Assembly: GCA_002868945.1 (NCBI GenBank)
Contig: PKTX01000008.1
Location: 1,611-48,046 of the forward strand
DNA: 46,436 nt
DNA from: Desulfobulbaceae bacterium
Lineage (GTDB): Bacteria; Desulfobacterota; Desulfobulbia; Desulfobulbales; SURF-16
Reading direction: 5' to 3'
The number at the start of each line of letters is the position of its first letter. The stretch's first letter is position 1. The notes beneath the pieces were generated by a model. It searched no databases and was not told where the DNA came from. It saw only the letters and a program-made list of their open reading frames with translations. A program made the position numbers and the translations under genes. Positions 24,386-33,971 of this stretch are shown here, in pieces.

Positions 24386-24436
24386 ATGGTGAGAAGATTG
24401 CCTCATATATCTTTGGAATAACGGCTTTAAGAGATT

Positions 24437-24452
24437 TGGCACATCTTTTGCT
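24437..24452 (+). promoter_or_regulatory. Sigma-54 promoter of nrfHA
   Basis: TGGCACATCTTTTGCT matches the sigma-54 consensus TGGCAC-N5-TTGCW exactly, with GG and GC at the required spacing. The transcript would start near 24464, about 100 nt before nrfH. Confidence 0.85.
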
Positions 24453-24562
24453 GATAGACCAGGAGAGGAGAAAAGATCCATTGACATTTACTGGTTTTGC
24501 TGTCGAAAATTGAACCATTGGTTTTTGACAGCGCCTAACCTATGAAGAAAGGAGGTGTTCCT

Positions 24563-25027
24563 ATGCTCAACCCCAAGAGGAAGAGGATCGGCATGTATGG
24601 TCTGGCCATCCTCGGAGCCGCGATTGTCGTGGCGATTTTTATGATGCTGGGACCACCCGGTCTCCTGGCAAAATCGGAGACCCCCGATTTTTGCGCCGGC
24701 TGTCACGTCATGGAGGCCGAGTATCAGGCCTGGTCTCATTCCGGCGGGCATAGCCGCCAGAAATGCGTGGAGTGCCATTTGCCCAATAACAATGTGGCGG
24801 CGCACTATGTCTGGAAGAGCATCGACGGCATGAAGGATACCTGGGCCTTTTATTCCGGGCGGGTGCCGGAACGAATCGTCATCAGCGAACATGGCGAGGG
24901 CGTGGTGCAGGCCAACTGCATCAGGTGCCATGAGGCCACGGTTGATCATATCAACCAGGACCGTCTCTGCTGGCAGTGCCATCGTCGCATCAGCCATCGC
25001 GGCACCGGTGCTATCCTAACCCTGTAA
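24563..25027 (+). CDS. nrfH: Cytochrome c nitrite reductase, membrane quinol-oxidising subunit
   Basis: This 154-residue NapC/NirT-family tetraheme protein has one N-terminal membrane helix (YGLAILGAAIVVAIFMMLG) and four CXXCH heme sites: CAGCH, CVECH, CIRCH and CWQCH. The first is followed by VME, with the methionine that ligates heme 1 in NrfH. It takes electrons from menaquinol and passes them to NrfA. The start at 24563 is preceded by the ideal AAAGGAGGTG; a frame opening 7 codons upstream would bury that site. nrfA follows 34 bp later. Confidence 0.96.
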   Translation: MLNPKRKRIGMYGLAILGAAIVVAIFMMLGPPGLLAKSETPDFCAGCHVMEAEYQAWSHSGGHSRQKCVECHLPNNNVAAHYVWKSIDGMKDTWAFYSGRVPERIVISEHGEGVVQANCIRCHEATVDHINQDRLCWQCHRRISHRGTGAILTL

Positions 25028-25061
25028 ACCAATGAAGCTACTACGTATGGAGGAGAAGAAT

Positions 25062-26546
25062 ATGAAGAAGATCGTATTGCCCATGGCCCTGTTGGCCGCA
25101 GGCGGACTGCTGTTGACCGGCTGCAACCCCCCGGAAAAGGTGGAGGCGGTGAAGCCGGTGAAGATTGCCGACGGTGAAATTGACCCGGGCGAATGGGGCA
25201 AGGCCTATCCTGTCCATTACGACCTCTGGAAAATGACGGAGGAACCCACCGAACCCGGCAAGAGCAAGTACAAAAAAGGCTTTGACGCCGACAATATTAC
25301 CTATGACAAGCTCTCCGAATTTCCCTATATGGCCCTGCTCTTTAATGGCTGGGGCTTTGGTGTGGAGTATAATGAGCCGCGCGGCCATGCCTACATGCTC
25401 AAGGACCAGCTGGAGATTGATCCTTCCCGGATCGGTGCCGGCGGTGTCTGTCTCACCTGTAAGACGCCCTATGCCCCGAAGTTTGAAAAGGAGATGGGTT
25501 ACGACTATTACAGCAAGCCCTGGGCCGAAGTACACGGCATGATCCCGAAGGAACATCAGGAGCTGGGCGTGGCCTGTATTGATTGCCACGACAACAAGGA
25601 CATGTCCCTGGCCCTGTCGCGCGAGTTCACTCTGGGCAAGGCCCTGGATGTCATGCAGGTGGATCGCGAGAAGCTCTCTCATCAGGAGATGCGCAGTCTG
25701 GTGTGTGCCCAGTGTCATGTGACCTACAATATTGAGAAGGATGCCAAAAATAAATCCGCTGGTATCTACTTCCCCTGGCAGGGCAGCAGCTGGGGCAATA
25801 TTTCGGTGGAGAATATCATCAAGCAGATCCGTTCCGACAAGTCCGTGGGTGAATGGACCCAGACCGTCACCGGTTACAAGATGCCCTTCATGCGCCATCC
25901 CGAGTTTGAGCTCTTCTCGCGTGACAGCGTCCACTGGATGGCCGGTGTCTCCTGTGCCGATTGCCATATGCCCTACACCAAAGTGGGCAGCAACAAGGTC
26001 TCGGACCATCGGGTCACCAGCCCGCTCAAGAATGATATGAAGGCCTGTCAGCAGTGTCATTCCGAAACGCCGGAGTGGTTGCGCAAGCAGGTCTTTGCCA
26101 TTCAGGATCGTACCGTCTCCATGATGATCCGTTCCGGGTACGCTACTGCCGCCGTGGCCAAGCTTATCGAAAGGGTTCATGAGCTGCAGGCAGCCGGAAC
26201 GGCCATTGATCAGGGGCTTTATGCAAAGGCCAAGGACTTCTATATGGAGGCCTTTTTCCGCAGCCTTTATATTGGCGCCGAAAACTCGGTGGGCTTCCAT
26301 AACCCCACCGAGGCCATGCGTATCCTCGGCGACTCCACCGCCTTTGCCATGAAGGCCGAGGGGCTACTGCGGCAGGCCTTGACCAAGGCGGGTGAAGACG
26401 TTCCTGAGACCGTCAACCTGGAGCTTGATAAATACCTCAATGAGCGGGGCAAGAAAAATCTCAACTATCAGGAGGGCGTCGAGTTCACCGACCCCTTTGG
26501 TGTCCAGGACCGCCTGGTTGATGTGCAGTTAAACAGCAGCAAGTAA
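25062..26546 (+). CDS. nrfA: Cytochrome c nitrite reductase, catalytic pentaheme subunit
   Basis: This 494-residue NrfA reduces nitrite to ammonia with six electrons. The active-site heme has the special lysine ligand (CLTCK at 130-134), and four further sites follow: CIDCH, CAQCH, CADCH and CQQCH. A lipoprotein signal (LLLTGC, lipidated C21) suggests membrane anchoring beside NrfH, as in deltaproteobacterial NrfHA. I chose the second ATG (25062), which has GGAGGAG upstream and begins the signal peptide directly. It shares the sigma-54 promoter of nrfH. In a sulfate reducer this enzyme detoxifies nitrite, which otherwise inhibits DsrAB, and can support growth. Confidence 0.97.
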   Translation: MKKIVLPMALLAAGGLLLTGCNPPEKVEAVKPVKIADGEIDPGEWGKAYPVHYDLWKMTEEPTEPGKSKYKKGFDADNITYDKLSEFPYMALLFNGWGFGVEYNEPRGHAYMLKDQLEIDPSRIGAGGVCLTCKTPYAPKFEKEMGYDYYSKPWAEVHGMIPKEHQELGVACIDCHDNKDMSLALSREFTLGKALDVMQVDREKLSHQEMRSLVCAQCHVTYNIEKDAKNKSAGIYFPWQGSSWGNISVENIIKQIRSDKSVGEWTQTVTGYKMPFMRHPEFELFSRDSVHWMAGVSCADCHMPYTKVGSNKVSDHRVTSPLKNDMKACQQCHSETPEWLRKQVFAIQDRTVSMMIRSGYATAAVAKLIERVHELQAAGTAIDQGLYAKAKDFYMEAFFRSLYIGAENSVGFHNPTEAMRILGDSTAFAMKAEGLLRQALTKAGEDVPETVNLELDKYLNERGKKNLNYQEGVEFTDPFGVQDRLVDVQLNSSK

Positions 26547-26575
26547 AAGCTCTACTGCATAACCAGCAGTAGTGT

Positions 26576-26614
26576 ACCCTGTCCGGCTTGGTAGAAGCTG
26601 GACAGGGTTTTTTT
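26576..26614 (+). terminator. Intrinsic terminator after nrfA
   Basis: The stem CCCTGTCC...GGACAGGG (26577-26584 with 26600-26607), extended by GGC/GCT, is followed by a run of seven T. It lies 30 bp after the nrfA stop. Confidence 0.92.
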
Positions 26615-26806
26615 ATGCGCAAAAAACAGGAGAGGATCGGCTCCGGCGCGGGCGCGCCTCCGGCGGCCCAGGCAGGATTTCTGTTAGGTTTTTCTGGTGA
26701 GGGATCCTCTTATTCGTTATCATACTGATGAAAGAAGCGTATGCCTCTGTGCTGTTGACATGATCTTGTGTGGCAGGATTCGCCGCACTCAAGGGTAGAG
26801 ATATAA

Positions 26807-29278
26807 ATGTATTCCGTTATTTTCCACAAATTGTCTGGCCGGCTGGAGACAGTGTCGCCACGTGTCAAGATCTGTGTTGCCCTGGGTGTTGTCGGCCTGG
26901 TCATGTTGCTCTGGCCGCCGGCCAGCCCGGCCGTGACCACGCAAGAGGTGACCAGCCCGGCAGGGGCACGCCTGGTCCGCGTTGGCCTGTACGAAAACAG
27001 GCCAAAGATATTTACAGCGGAAAAGGGTCGTGCCGCCGGTATTTTTGTCGGCATTCTTGATGAGATTGCCCGGCGGCAGGGCTGGCAGGTGGTTTATGAG
27101 CCGTGCACCTGGTCGGAGTGCCTGGCTGAACTGGAGGCAGGCCGCCTTGATCTGATGCCGGATGTTGCTTTTTCGCAGAAGCGGGCCGCGCGCTTTGATT
27201 TCCATCAGGAAAAGGTTCTTGAAAGCTGGTCCCAGGTCTACAGTCACGGCAAAAAGCCGCTGATGAGTCTGGCGGATCTGGCGGGTCGCCGTATTGCCCT
27301 GCTTGACGATTCCATCCAGCAAGCAGCCCTTGAAGAGATGATGAACGGCCTGGGCTACGAGATAACCATTGTTGGGGCCAACTCCTACGAACAGGCCTTT
27401 ACCCTGGCAGCCAGCGGCACAGTTGATGCGGTGGTCGCCAATCATCTGTTCGGCAATTATTATTATCAGGAGTATGGCCTGCAAAGAACGGCCATTGTCT
27501 TCAATCCCGTCTCCCTCTATTTCGCCACCACCCGTGGCGCCAACGCCGATCTGCTCGCGGCTGTTGACCTCCATCTGCGGGCCATGAAAGCTGAATCGGG
27601 TTCAACCTATTACCGGGAACTTGCCGGCTGGCTGACACCTCCACCCACCGAGATCGTGCCGCCTTATCTCGTCTGGCTGATGGCCGGCATCGGCGGCCTG
27701 CTCGGTCTGGCGCTGGTGCTGATTTGGTTGCTGCGCCGTCAGGTGGGGCGCCGGACTCGCCATCTGCTTGAGGCCAACGAGACCTTACGGGAAAGTGAGG
27801 AGAAGTTCCGCAGCCTGTTTCAGGACCATGCTGCCGTGAAGCTGATCATTGATCCGGCCGGTGGCGCCATTGTCGAGGCCAACAGGGCGGCCGCCTCTTT
27901 TTACGGCTGGTCGCCGGAGGAGCTGCAAGGCCAGCGGTTGCAGGAAATTGACACACAGCCGACCGCTGAACTCAAGGAGCTCATGGCCGGCCAGCGCACC
28001 TGTTGCGAATGTCGCCATCGCCTGGCGGACGGGTCTGCCAGGGATGTGGAGGTTTTCGGCAGCACCATTGACATCAGGGGCAAAATCCTACTCCACTGCA
28101 TCATCCATGACATCACCGAGCAGCGTAAACTGGAGGAGCAGTTGCGCCAGGCCCAGAAGATGGAGGCCGTGGGCCGCTTGGCCGGCGGCGTGGCCCACGA
28201 TTACAATAATATCCTCAGTGTGATCATCGGCTATACCGAGCTTGCCTTGCAGGAACAAGGCGTGCCGGAGCCGCTGCCCGCGTACCTGCAGGAGATATAC
28301 GCTGCCGCCGGACGTTCCCGGGACATTACCCGGCAATTACTCGCCTTTGCCCGCAAGGAGGCAATCGAGCCGCAGATCCTTGATGTAAACTCCACGGTGG
28401 AAGGACTGCTCACTATCCTGCAGCGTCTGGTCGGCGAGGATATAGAGCTGATCTGGCGGCCGACACCAGGTGTGGCGCCGGTGTTGGCGGATCCGGCCCA
28501 GATCGACCAGATCCTGGCCAACCTCTGCGTCAATGCCCGGGACGCCATCACTGATGTGGGAAAAGTCATCATCGAAACAGGCAGTGCCACCTTTGACGAG
28601 GCCTACTGTGGCGAACATGTCGGCTTTGTGCCCGGTGATTTTGTCATGCTGGCCATCAGCGACACCGGCAGCGGCATGGACCGGCAGACGCAGAATATGG
28701 TTTTCGAGCCCTTTTTTACCACCAAAGGCATCGGCCATGGTACCGGCCTGGGGCTGGCCACGGTCTTTGGTATCGTTAAACAGAATAACGGTTTCATCAA
28801 TGTCTACAGTGAGCCGGGGCACGGCACCACCTTCAGGCTTTATCTGCCCGCTCAGGTTGGCGTTGTTCCGGAAAAATCAAGAGAGATACGAACGCCGGTG
28901 CAAAGCGGCAACGGCGAAAGGCTGCTGGTGGTGGAGGATGAGACGGCTATTCTCGGACTGGTGGAGAGAATTCTCCGTCGGCTCAACTACCTGGTTGTGC
29001 CGGCCACAAGCCCTTCCGAGGCCTTTGCGGCGGCTGACCAGTACGGCGACGACATTGCCCTGGTAATCACCGATGTGGTCATGCCGGAGATGAACGGCCG
29101 GCAGTTGGCGGATGAGCTGCAAAAGAGCTGGCCCAAGATGAAGTGCTTGTACATGTCAGGCTATACCACCGACGTTATTGCCCATCGGGGCGTCATCGAC
29201 AAGGGGCTTTATTTCATCCAGAAGCCGTTTACGGTGAGCGATCTGGCCGGCAAGGTGCGCGCCATTCTTGACGGCTGA
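26807..29278 (+). CDS. Hybrid histidine kinase with fused periplasmic solute-binding sensor
   Basis: The domains of this 823-residue protein, in order, are an N-terminal hydrophobic signal anchor ([13 protein letters not shown], about 25-40) and a family 3 solute-binding domain (about 60-280; [38 protein letters not shown]). Then come a membrane helix ([20 protein letters not shown], about 288-308), a PAS domain (~330-445), HisKA with H464 in [11 protein letters not shown], and HATPase with DTGSGMD and [12 protein letters not shown] receiver domain ends the chain, with D756 in [11 protein letters not shown]. It should sense a small periplasmic ligand directly and phosphorelay internally. No separate response regulator adjoins it, so the output partner is unknown. 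The ribosome binding site is weak. Confidence 0.88.
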   Translation: MYSVIFHKLSGRLETVSPRVKICVALGVVGLVMLLWPPASPAVTTQEVTSPAGARLVRVGLYENRPKIFTAEKGRAAGIFVGILDEIARRQGWQVVYEPCTWSECLAELEAGRLDLMPDVAFSQKRAARFDFHQEKVLESWSQVYSHGKKPLMSLADLAGRRIALLDDSIQQAALEEMMNGLGYEITIVGANSYEQAFTLAASGTVDAVVANHLFGNYYYQEYGLQRTAIVFNPVSLYFATTRGANADLLAAVDLHLRAMKAESGSTYYRELAGWLTPPPTEIVPPYLVWLMAGIGGLLGLALVLIWLLRRQVGRRTRHLLEANETLRESEEKFRSLFQDHAAVKLIIDPAGGAIVEANRAAASFYGWSPEELQGQRLQEIDTQPTAELKELMAGQRTCCECRHRLADGSARDVEVFGSTIDIRGKILLHCIIHDITEQRKLEEQLRQAQKMEAVGRLAGGVAHDYNNILSVIIGYTELALQEQGVPEPLPAYLQEIYAAAGRSRDITRQLLAFARKEAIEPQILDVNSTVEGLLTILQRLVGEDIELIWRPTPGVAPVLADPAQIDQILANLCVNARDAITDVGKVIIETGSATFDEAYCGEHVGFVPGDFVMLAISDTGSGMDRQTQNMVFEPFFTTKGIGHGTGLGLATVFGIVKQNNGFINVYSEPGHGTTFRLYLPAQVGVVPEKSREIRTPVQSGNGERLLVVEDETAILGLVERILRRLNYLVVPATSPSEAFAAADQYGDDIALVITDVVMPEMNGRQLADELQKSWPKMKCLYMSGYTTDVIAHRGVIDKGLYFIQKPFTVSDLAGKVRAILDG

Positions 29279-29299
29279 TTCGCCTTGTTCGCACTCCTT

Positions 29300-29355
29300 A
29301 GATGGCAGCATGTAGGCGTGCGAAGCGAGACTCCGAAAAATCTACCTGTTCAAGA
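29300..29355. repeat. Fragment of a family B element
   Basis: GCGAAGCGAGACTCCGAAAA followed by CTACCTGTTCAAGATACCC resembles the right end of family B copy 2 (module plus terminus). The left part is missing. It lies 20 bp after the hybrid kinase stop. Confidence 0.6.
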
Positions 29356-29508
29356 TACCCGGATGCCTGCGGCAAGGCTTATGAGGAAGTCAGGGCTCGT
29401 GTGCGGCAAAAAACCTGCGGCGACGTCTTCATTTCAGCCGCTCTTTCGGCCCGCGCAACGCAGCCCCGAATCACCCTTGCCCCTGGTCTCTTGAGCCTTG
29501 ATCCTCTG

Positions 29509-29874
29509 CTAATGGACGGGTTGGCTGCCGATTACCTTGGCGTGGATCATCGCCTTGGTGGCATCGTCCACTTCTTTTTCCCAGTGGATGAACTGTTCCT
29601 TGACCCGGACAAAGGCGCCATTGTCTTCCTTGCAGCGCTCACAGATAGACTCGGCCTTGTCGCGATACATGATGACCTTGGAGGCGGGCTCGCCCTTGTC
29701 GTCCACTGCCGCCATTTTCCGGCAACCACACTCCATGCGAACCACAACGACGCCAACTGCATCCGGACTGCCTTCCATGATGCCGGCAATCATGGCCAGC
29801 TCGTTTTTCATGGTGAGCTGCTGATCTTCCTTGTTGTCACTCTTCTGGCGTTGCATTTTACGTTTCAGGCTCAT
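29509..29874 (-). CDS. Small cysteine-motif protein of unknown function (121 aa)
   Basis: I do not recognise the family. The 121-residue product (from the ATG at 29872-29874) has a basic, lysine-rich head (MSLKRKMQRQKSDNKEDQ). A hydrophobic strand follows (GVVVVRMECGCRK), then a second cysteine pair (ICERCK), making a possible four-cysteine zinc site CXC...CXXC, and a helical tail (FVRVKEQFIHWEKEVDD). There is no signal peptide. A longer frame to 29928 adds 18 residues of unlikely composition. It is isolated, with a repeat fragment on one side and the ferredoxin gene, divergent, on the other. Confidence 0.62.
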   Translation of the reverse strand: MSLKRKMQRQKSDNKEDQQLTMKNELAMIAGIMEGSPDAVGVVVVRMECGCRKMAAVDDKGEPASKVIMYRDKAESICERCKEDNGAFVRVKEQFIHWEKEVDDATKAMIHAKVIGSQPVH

Positions 29875-30253
29875 CTGACACCGTCTGAAAATGTTTTTTG
29901 GGGATTGGCGCGAGGATGCGGACCGCAAGGATCAGCTCCCCTTAAAAAGAAACGAACAAAAGGTATATGATTGTGGTCTACAGGTCAACTGCTAAGCAGT
30001 GCGGCAGGATGTTTTTGCCGGCCTCGTCCTCCTGCCGCGGCGCAGATAAATGCGCCTGAAAAAGCGCTCAGTCGGCAAGAGGCAGGAGCCAACATTCTTG
30101 TTGACAAAAGGGTGGCTTTGCTTTATCTCGTTTTTATTGATTTTTCTTGGAATTTATTTTTCATGAAAGAGTTAAAAAAACGCCCTGAAGCGGTGATTAT
30201 TTGATGGGCATAAGGTCCATTAACTTTTTTCTCTTATTTTAGGAGGTTCTATT
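29875..30253. promoter_or_regulatory. Divergent region upstream of the ferredoxin gene
   Basis: About 380 bp. A TTGACA at 30101-30106 with TATCTC 17 bp downstream is a weak promoter candidate for the ferredoxin. The 60 bp before the gene are AT-rich and end in an optimal AGGAGGT ribosome binding site. No other element is visible. Confidence 0.35.
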
Positions 30254-30439
30254 ATGTGGCAGATTGATATTGATGTTGATAAATGCACCGGTGACGAGGA
30301 GTGTGTAAACGCATGCCCTGCTTCTGTTCTTGAGATGCAAGACGGTCATGCCGTTGCCGCCGAGCCGGATGAGTGTCTGGGCTGCGAGACCTGTGTTGAG
30401 GTTTGCCCCGAAGGCGCCATCACCGTAACTGAGGTTTAA
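30254..30439 (+). CDS. Ferredoxin with Asp in place of the second cluster-I cysteine
   Basis: This 61-residue two-cluster ferredoxin has an intact cluster II motif: C41-X2-C44-X2-C47-X3-C51-P. Cluster I reads C11-X2-D14-X2-C17-X3-C21-P, so the cysteine normally at 14 is aspartate. The same D14 arrangement is known in Desulfovibrio africanus ferredoxin III, also a short clostridial-type protein, and in Pyrococcus furiosus ferredoxin. There it gives a [3Fe-4S] or Asp-ligated [4Fe-4S] cluster that can take up a fourth metal. I infer a 7Fe/8Fe cytoplasmic electron carrier. It is monocistronic: strong AGGAGGT upstream, a terminator 40 bp downstream. Confidence 0.93.
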   Translation: MWQIDIDVDKCTGDEECVNACPASVLEMQDGHAVAAEPDECLGCETCVEVCPEGAITVTEV

Positions 30440-30476
30440 TCCCGGTTATTGGCCCCAGGAAACTGGACACACGATG

Positions 30477-30511
30477 AGGCCTGTTCCCGATTGGGAGCAG
30501 GCCTTATTTGA
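30477..30511 (+). terminator. Intrinsic terminator after the ferredoxin gene
   Basis: A 12-bp stem AGGCCTGTTCCC / GGGAGCAGGCCT (one G-U pair) has a GATT-type loop and is followed by TATTTGATT. It separates the ferredoxin from the membrane protein-alr operon. Confidence 0.75.
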
Positions 30512-30596
30512 TTGGGCTCCGGAAAGGGCGGCGCGGGTTGCGGCGGCGGCAGCCTGACGAGCTGGAAGACACCTGGTTTTACAGGAGATAAAGCTT

Positions 30597-31025
30597 GTGG
30601 ATGTGGCAAAGCGACTGGCGATAAAAGTGGACTCTCGGGTCTTGTTGGGCCTGGCGGCCTTGATCTGGTTACTGGTCGGCATGAGCTTGATCATCAAGGG
30701 TGGTCAGATTCTGGCCTGGCAGCCTCTCTGGCTGTTGTCGGCCCTTGCTGTCGGGCTGCTCAAAGCCTTCTTGTTGCTTGATCGGCTTGCCCGGCGTAAT
30801 GTCCTGCGGCTGCATGCCTATAAAACCCCCATCTTTATCGGTCGTCTCTTTGCGGCACGCACCTGGATTATAATAGCGGTGATGATTGTCCTGGGGCGCC
30901 TCTTGCGTCTGCCCGGCGTCGCACCGCAGCTTTCCGGTTTTTTCTCCCTGGCCGTGGGTCTGGCCCTGGTTGTGGCCAGCCGTCTTTTGTGGCAGGGTTG
31001 GTTTGAAGGGCCGCCGCGGCCATGA
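30597..31025 (+). CDS. Small integral membrane protein (142 aa)
   Basis: Not assigned to a named family. Three to four hydrophobic segments are visible (VLLGLAALIWLLVGMSLIIK, PLWLLSALAVGLLKAFLLL, TWIIIAVMIVLGRLL, LAVGLALVVASRLLW). They are separated by short basic loops (RLARRNVLRLHAYK), so most loops are probably cytoplasmic. The start is a GTG at 30597 with AGGAG nine bases upstream; the lack of an early ATG makes the exact start uncertain. Its stop overlaps the alanine racemase start (ATGA), so the two are translationally coupled. Confidence 0.72.
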   Translation: MDVAKRLAIKVDSRVLLGLAALIWLLVGMSLIIKGGQILAWQPLWLLSALAVGLLKAFLLLDRLARRNVLRLHAYKTPIFIGRLFAARTWIIIAVMIVLGRLLRLPGVAPQLSGFFSLAVGLALVVASRLLWQGWFEGPPRP

Positions 31026-32131
31026 TGAATGTTGCACGGATAGACCGCCGCGCCTTTTGCCGGAACTATCAAGCCATCCAGGCCAGGGTGGACGGCCATG
31101 CCCAGGTGATGGCGGTGATCAAGGCGGACGGTTATGGCCATGGCATGGTGGAGCTGGCCCGCAGCCTGCAGGAGGTAGGCGCCGGCCACTTCGGTATTGC
31201 CACGGTGGAGCAGGGGGTTGTCCTGCGCCGGGCCGGCATCACCGGCAGGCTGGTTGTCTTTCTGGGCGGCGACGTCTCTGAGGTAAAGACCATGCAGGTC
31301 CATGGCCTGGAGCCTGCCCTGTTTGATGTAGAGCAGTTTCGCCAGTTTGCCGCGGCCGCCGCCACCCTGCCGGAGCCGTTACCGGTCCATCTCAAGGTGG
31401 ATTGCGGCATGGGGCGGCTTGGCTTTCAGCCTCGGGATGTCGACTCCTGGTGCCAAAAAATTGTGGCGGCGCCGGGTCTGCAGCTGGTGGGGCTCATGAG
31501 TCATTTTCCGGCGGCTGATTTTGATGCGCAGCTCACCAGGAGCCACAACAGGGTTTTTGGTCGATGTCTGGAAAAGTTACGGGCCCAAGGCCTCAGGGTG
31601 GAGGCCCATATCGCCAATTCGGCCGCAACACTGCGGGGCGCAGAGTTCCATTGGGACCTGGTGCGCCCCGGTCTGGCCCTCTACGGTTGCTATCCCTCGG
31701 TTGATCCAGATTGGCGGCAGACGCCCCTGGAGCCGGTGATGAGCGTCGTTTCCACCATTGTCCAGGTGGAGGATGCCCCGGTCGACAAGGGCATCAGCTA
31801 CGGCCATATTGACAAGACCAGGCGGCCAAGTCGCCTGGCGGTGCTGCCCATGGGCTATGCCGACGGCCTGTCGCGCCACCTCTCCGGCGGCGTCGGAGAG
31901 GTGCTGATCCACGGCTGCCGGGCACCGATCATGGGGCGCGTCTGCATGAACGTTACCGTGGTGGATGTTACGGATATTCCGGCGGCGCGGCGCGGCGATG
32001 AGGTTGTCGTTATGGGCTGCCAGGGTGAGGAGTGTATCAGTGCCGACGACATTGCCGGACAAATGGGCACCATCAGCTACGAGGTCCTCTGCCTGTTTGG
32101 CAACAGCCTGCCACGGCTATATATTAATTAA
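31022..32131 (+). CDS. alr: Alanine racemase
   Basis: The product has 369 residues, standard length. It converts L- to D-alanine for peptidoglycan in the cytoplasm, using pyridoxal phosphate. The PLP lysine is K34 in VIKADGYGHGM. The C-terminal domain has GISYGHID, LPMGYADGLSR and GRVCMNVTVVDVTD, the usual positions of the second catalytic region, including the second-base tyrosine area. The start overlaps the stop of the upstream membrane protein gene by 4 bp. argS follows 63 bp later, so a membrane protein-alr-argS transcript is likely. Confidence 0.96.
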   Translation: MMNVARIDRRAFCRNYQAIQARVDGHAQVMAVIKADGYGHGMVELARSLQEVGAGHFGIATVEQGVVLRRAGITGRLVVFLGGDVSEVKTMQVHGLEPALFDVEQFRQFAAAAATLPEPLPVHLKVDCGMGRLGFQPRDVDSWCQKIVAAPGLQLVGLMSHFPAADFDAQLTRSHNRVFGRCLEKLRAQGLRVEAHIANSAATLRGAEFHWDLVRPGLALYGCYPSVDPDWRQTPLEPVMSVVSTIVQVEDAPVDKGISYGHIDKTRRPSRLAVLPMGYADGLSRHLSGGVGEVLIHGCRAPIMGRVCMNVTVVDVTDIPAARRGDEVVVMGCQGEECISADDIAGQMGTISYEVLCLFGNSLPRLYIN

Positions 32132-32194
32132 GCCTTTCTCCGCAGGCGGCCTCCTCCTGCCGGGATTCGGACTTTTATTTGAGTTGTTGAGAAG

Positions 32195-33874
32195 ATGATA
32201 AAATCAGAGTTGAAAGAGTGGCTCGACACCTGTTTTGCCAAAGGCGTTGAGCAGGGGTTGTGGTCAGAGGCAGCGGCCGGCGACTTTGTCGTGGAAGAGC
32301 CCAAGCATGATAATCAGGGCGACTATGCCACCAACGCCGCCATGGTCATTGCCGGCAAAGAGAAAAAGGCCACCGGCAACAAGGTGAATCCGCGCGCCGT
32401 GGCCGAGCAGTTGGCGGCGCTGCTTGCAGGCAATGAGGTGCTGCTCGGCAAGGTGGAGATTGCCGGCCCCGGCTTTATCAATTTCTTTCTCAACGATGAT
32501 GTCTGGGGCCGGGTGGTGCCGGCGGTCCATGCCGAAGGGGATCTCTTTGGCCTGGCCCCCCGCAAGAACGGCCGCCGGGTGCTGGTGGAGTTTGTCAGCG
32601 CCAATCCCACCGGGCCGCTCTCCATCGGCCATGGTCGGCAGGCCGTTCTTGGTGATGCCATTGCCCGTCTCCTGGCCGCAGTGGGCTACGAGGTGGATCG
32701 TGAGTATTATTACAATGATGCCGGTCGTCAGATGCGGGTCTTGGGCGCCTCCACCCGGGCCCGTTACCTGGAGCTTCTCGGTCTGCCCTTTACCTTTCCC
32801 GAGGACGGCTACCAGGGCGACTATATCCGCGATATCGCCCAAGGCATGCTTGATGAGATCGGTGATACCTATAAGGATGAGGAGGATGTCGAGGTCTTCA
32901 AGCAGGCCGCGGAAAAGGCGGTCTTTGCCAATATCAACGCCACCCTGAAGAGGATGGGTATCGTCTTTGACTCCTATTATAATGAACACGACCTCTATGA
33001 TCAGGGACTGATCGACAACGTGGTGGCCCAGCTGCGCGACAAGGGTCTGGTCTACGAAAAAGATGACGCCACCTGGTTTAAGACCAGTGAATTCGGCCAG
33101 GAGCAGGATCGGGTTATTATCAAGTCAAGCGGTGAGCCCACCTATCGTCTGCCTGATATCGCCTATCACCGCGAAAAGTTCAGACGCGGCTATGACTGGC
33201 TGGTGGATGTCTTTGGCTCCGATCACATTGCCACAGTGCCCGATGTCATGGCCGGTGTCGAGGCCCTGGGCTACGACAAGTCCAAGGTCACCGTGATTCT
33301 GCACCAGTTTGTCACCCTGATGCGCGACGGCAAACAGGTGAAGATGTCCACCCGGAAGGCCACCTTTGTCACCATTGACGAGCTCATCGACGAGGTGGGT
33401 ATTGATGTGGTGCGCTTCTTTTTCCTGATGCGCAAGGCAGACAGCCAGCTGGAGTTTGACCTGGACCTGGCCGCCAAGGAGGGCAAGGAGAACCCGGTTT
33501 TTTATGTGCAGTACGGTCATGCCCGCATCTCTTCCATTCTCGGCAAGTGCACGGAAAAGGGGGTTGAGCTGGGGAGTCTGGCGGAGACCGATCTGGGCCT
33601 GTTGCGCTTGCCGGAGGAGCTCAAGATAATGAAGACCATGGCCGCCTTTCCGGCCCTGGTCAAGGAAGCGGCCCAGGACCTGGCCCCGCACCGTCTTGTC
33701 CCCTACCTGCAGGAGCTGGCCGGACTCTTCCATCGCTACTACCATGATCACCGTATTGTTGATGCGGACCAGCAGGAGCTGTCCAAGGCCCGTCTCTGGC
33801 TGGTGGCCGCCCTGGCCCTTGTCCTGCGCAACGGTCTACAGCTTATTGGTGTTTCCGCCCCGCAATCCATGTGA
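32195..33874 (+). CDS. argS: Arginyl-tRNA synthetase
   Basis: The product has 559 residues, typical for ArgS. It charges tRNA-Arg with arginine. The N-terminal Add-1 domain comes first, then the class I signature SIGHGRQAVLGD near residue 143 (preceded by FVSANPTGPL), the KMSK-type loop VKMSTRKATFVT near 382, and the C-terminal DALR anticodon-binding domain (RLVPYLQELAGLFHRYYHDH). It follows alr in the same direction. A weak hairpin (AAAGCCGA with TCGGGCTTT, about 33900-33931) follows the stop, without a T-tract. Confidence 0.97.
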   Translation: MIKSELKEWLDTCFAKGVEQGLWSEAAAGDFVVEEPKHDNQGDYATNAAMVIAGKEKKATGNKVNPRAVAEQLAALLAGNEVLLGKVEIAGPGFINFFLNDDVWGRVVPAVHAEGDLFGLAPRKNGRRVLVEFVSANPTGPLSIGHGRQAVLGDAIARLLAAVGYEVDREYYYNDAGRQMRVLGASTRARYLELLGLPFTFPEDGYQGDYIRDIAQGMLDEIGDTYKDEEDVEVFKQAAEKAVFANINATLKRMGIVFDSYYNEHDLYDQGLIDNVVAQLRDKGLVYEKDDATWFKTSEFGQEQDRVIIKSSGEPTYRLPDIAYHREKFRRGYDWLVDVFGSDHIATVPDVMAGVEALGYDKSKVTVILHQFVTLMRDGKQVKMSTRKATFVTIDELIDEVGIDVVRFFFLMRKADSQLEFDLDLAAKEGKENPVFYVQYGHARISSILGKCTEKGVELGSLAETDLGLLRLPEELKIMKTMAAFPALVKEAAQDLAPHRLVPYLQELAGLFHRYYHDHRIVDADQQELSKARLWLVAALALVLRNGLQLIGVSAPQSM

Positions 33875-33971
33875 CGGGTGAGATAGAGGAACGACCAGCA
33901 AAAGCCGATCAATGAGCTTGTCGGGCTTTCCCTTGCTATGATCGGTGCAGTTTGACAGGCTCCGAGGAAAA

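Noticed and set aside
25041-26300. 419-codon frame antisense to nrfA
   Set aside because: A shadow of nrfA, which has five heme motifs in order.
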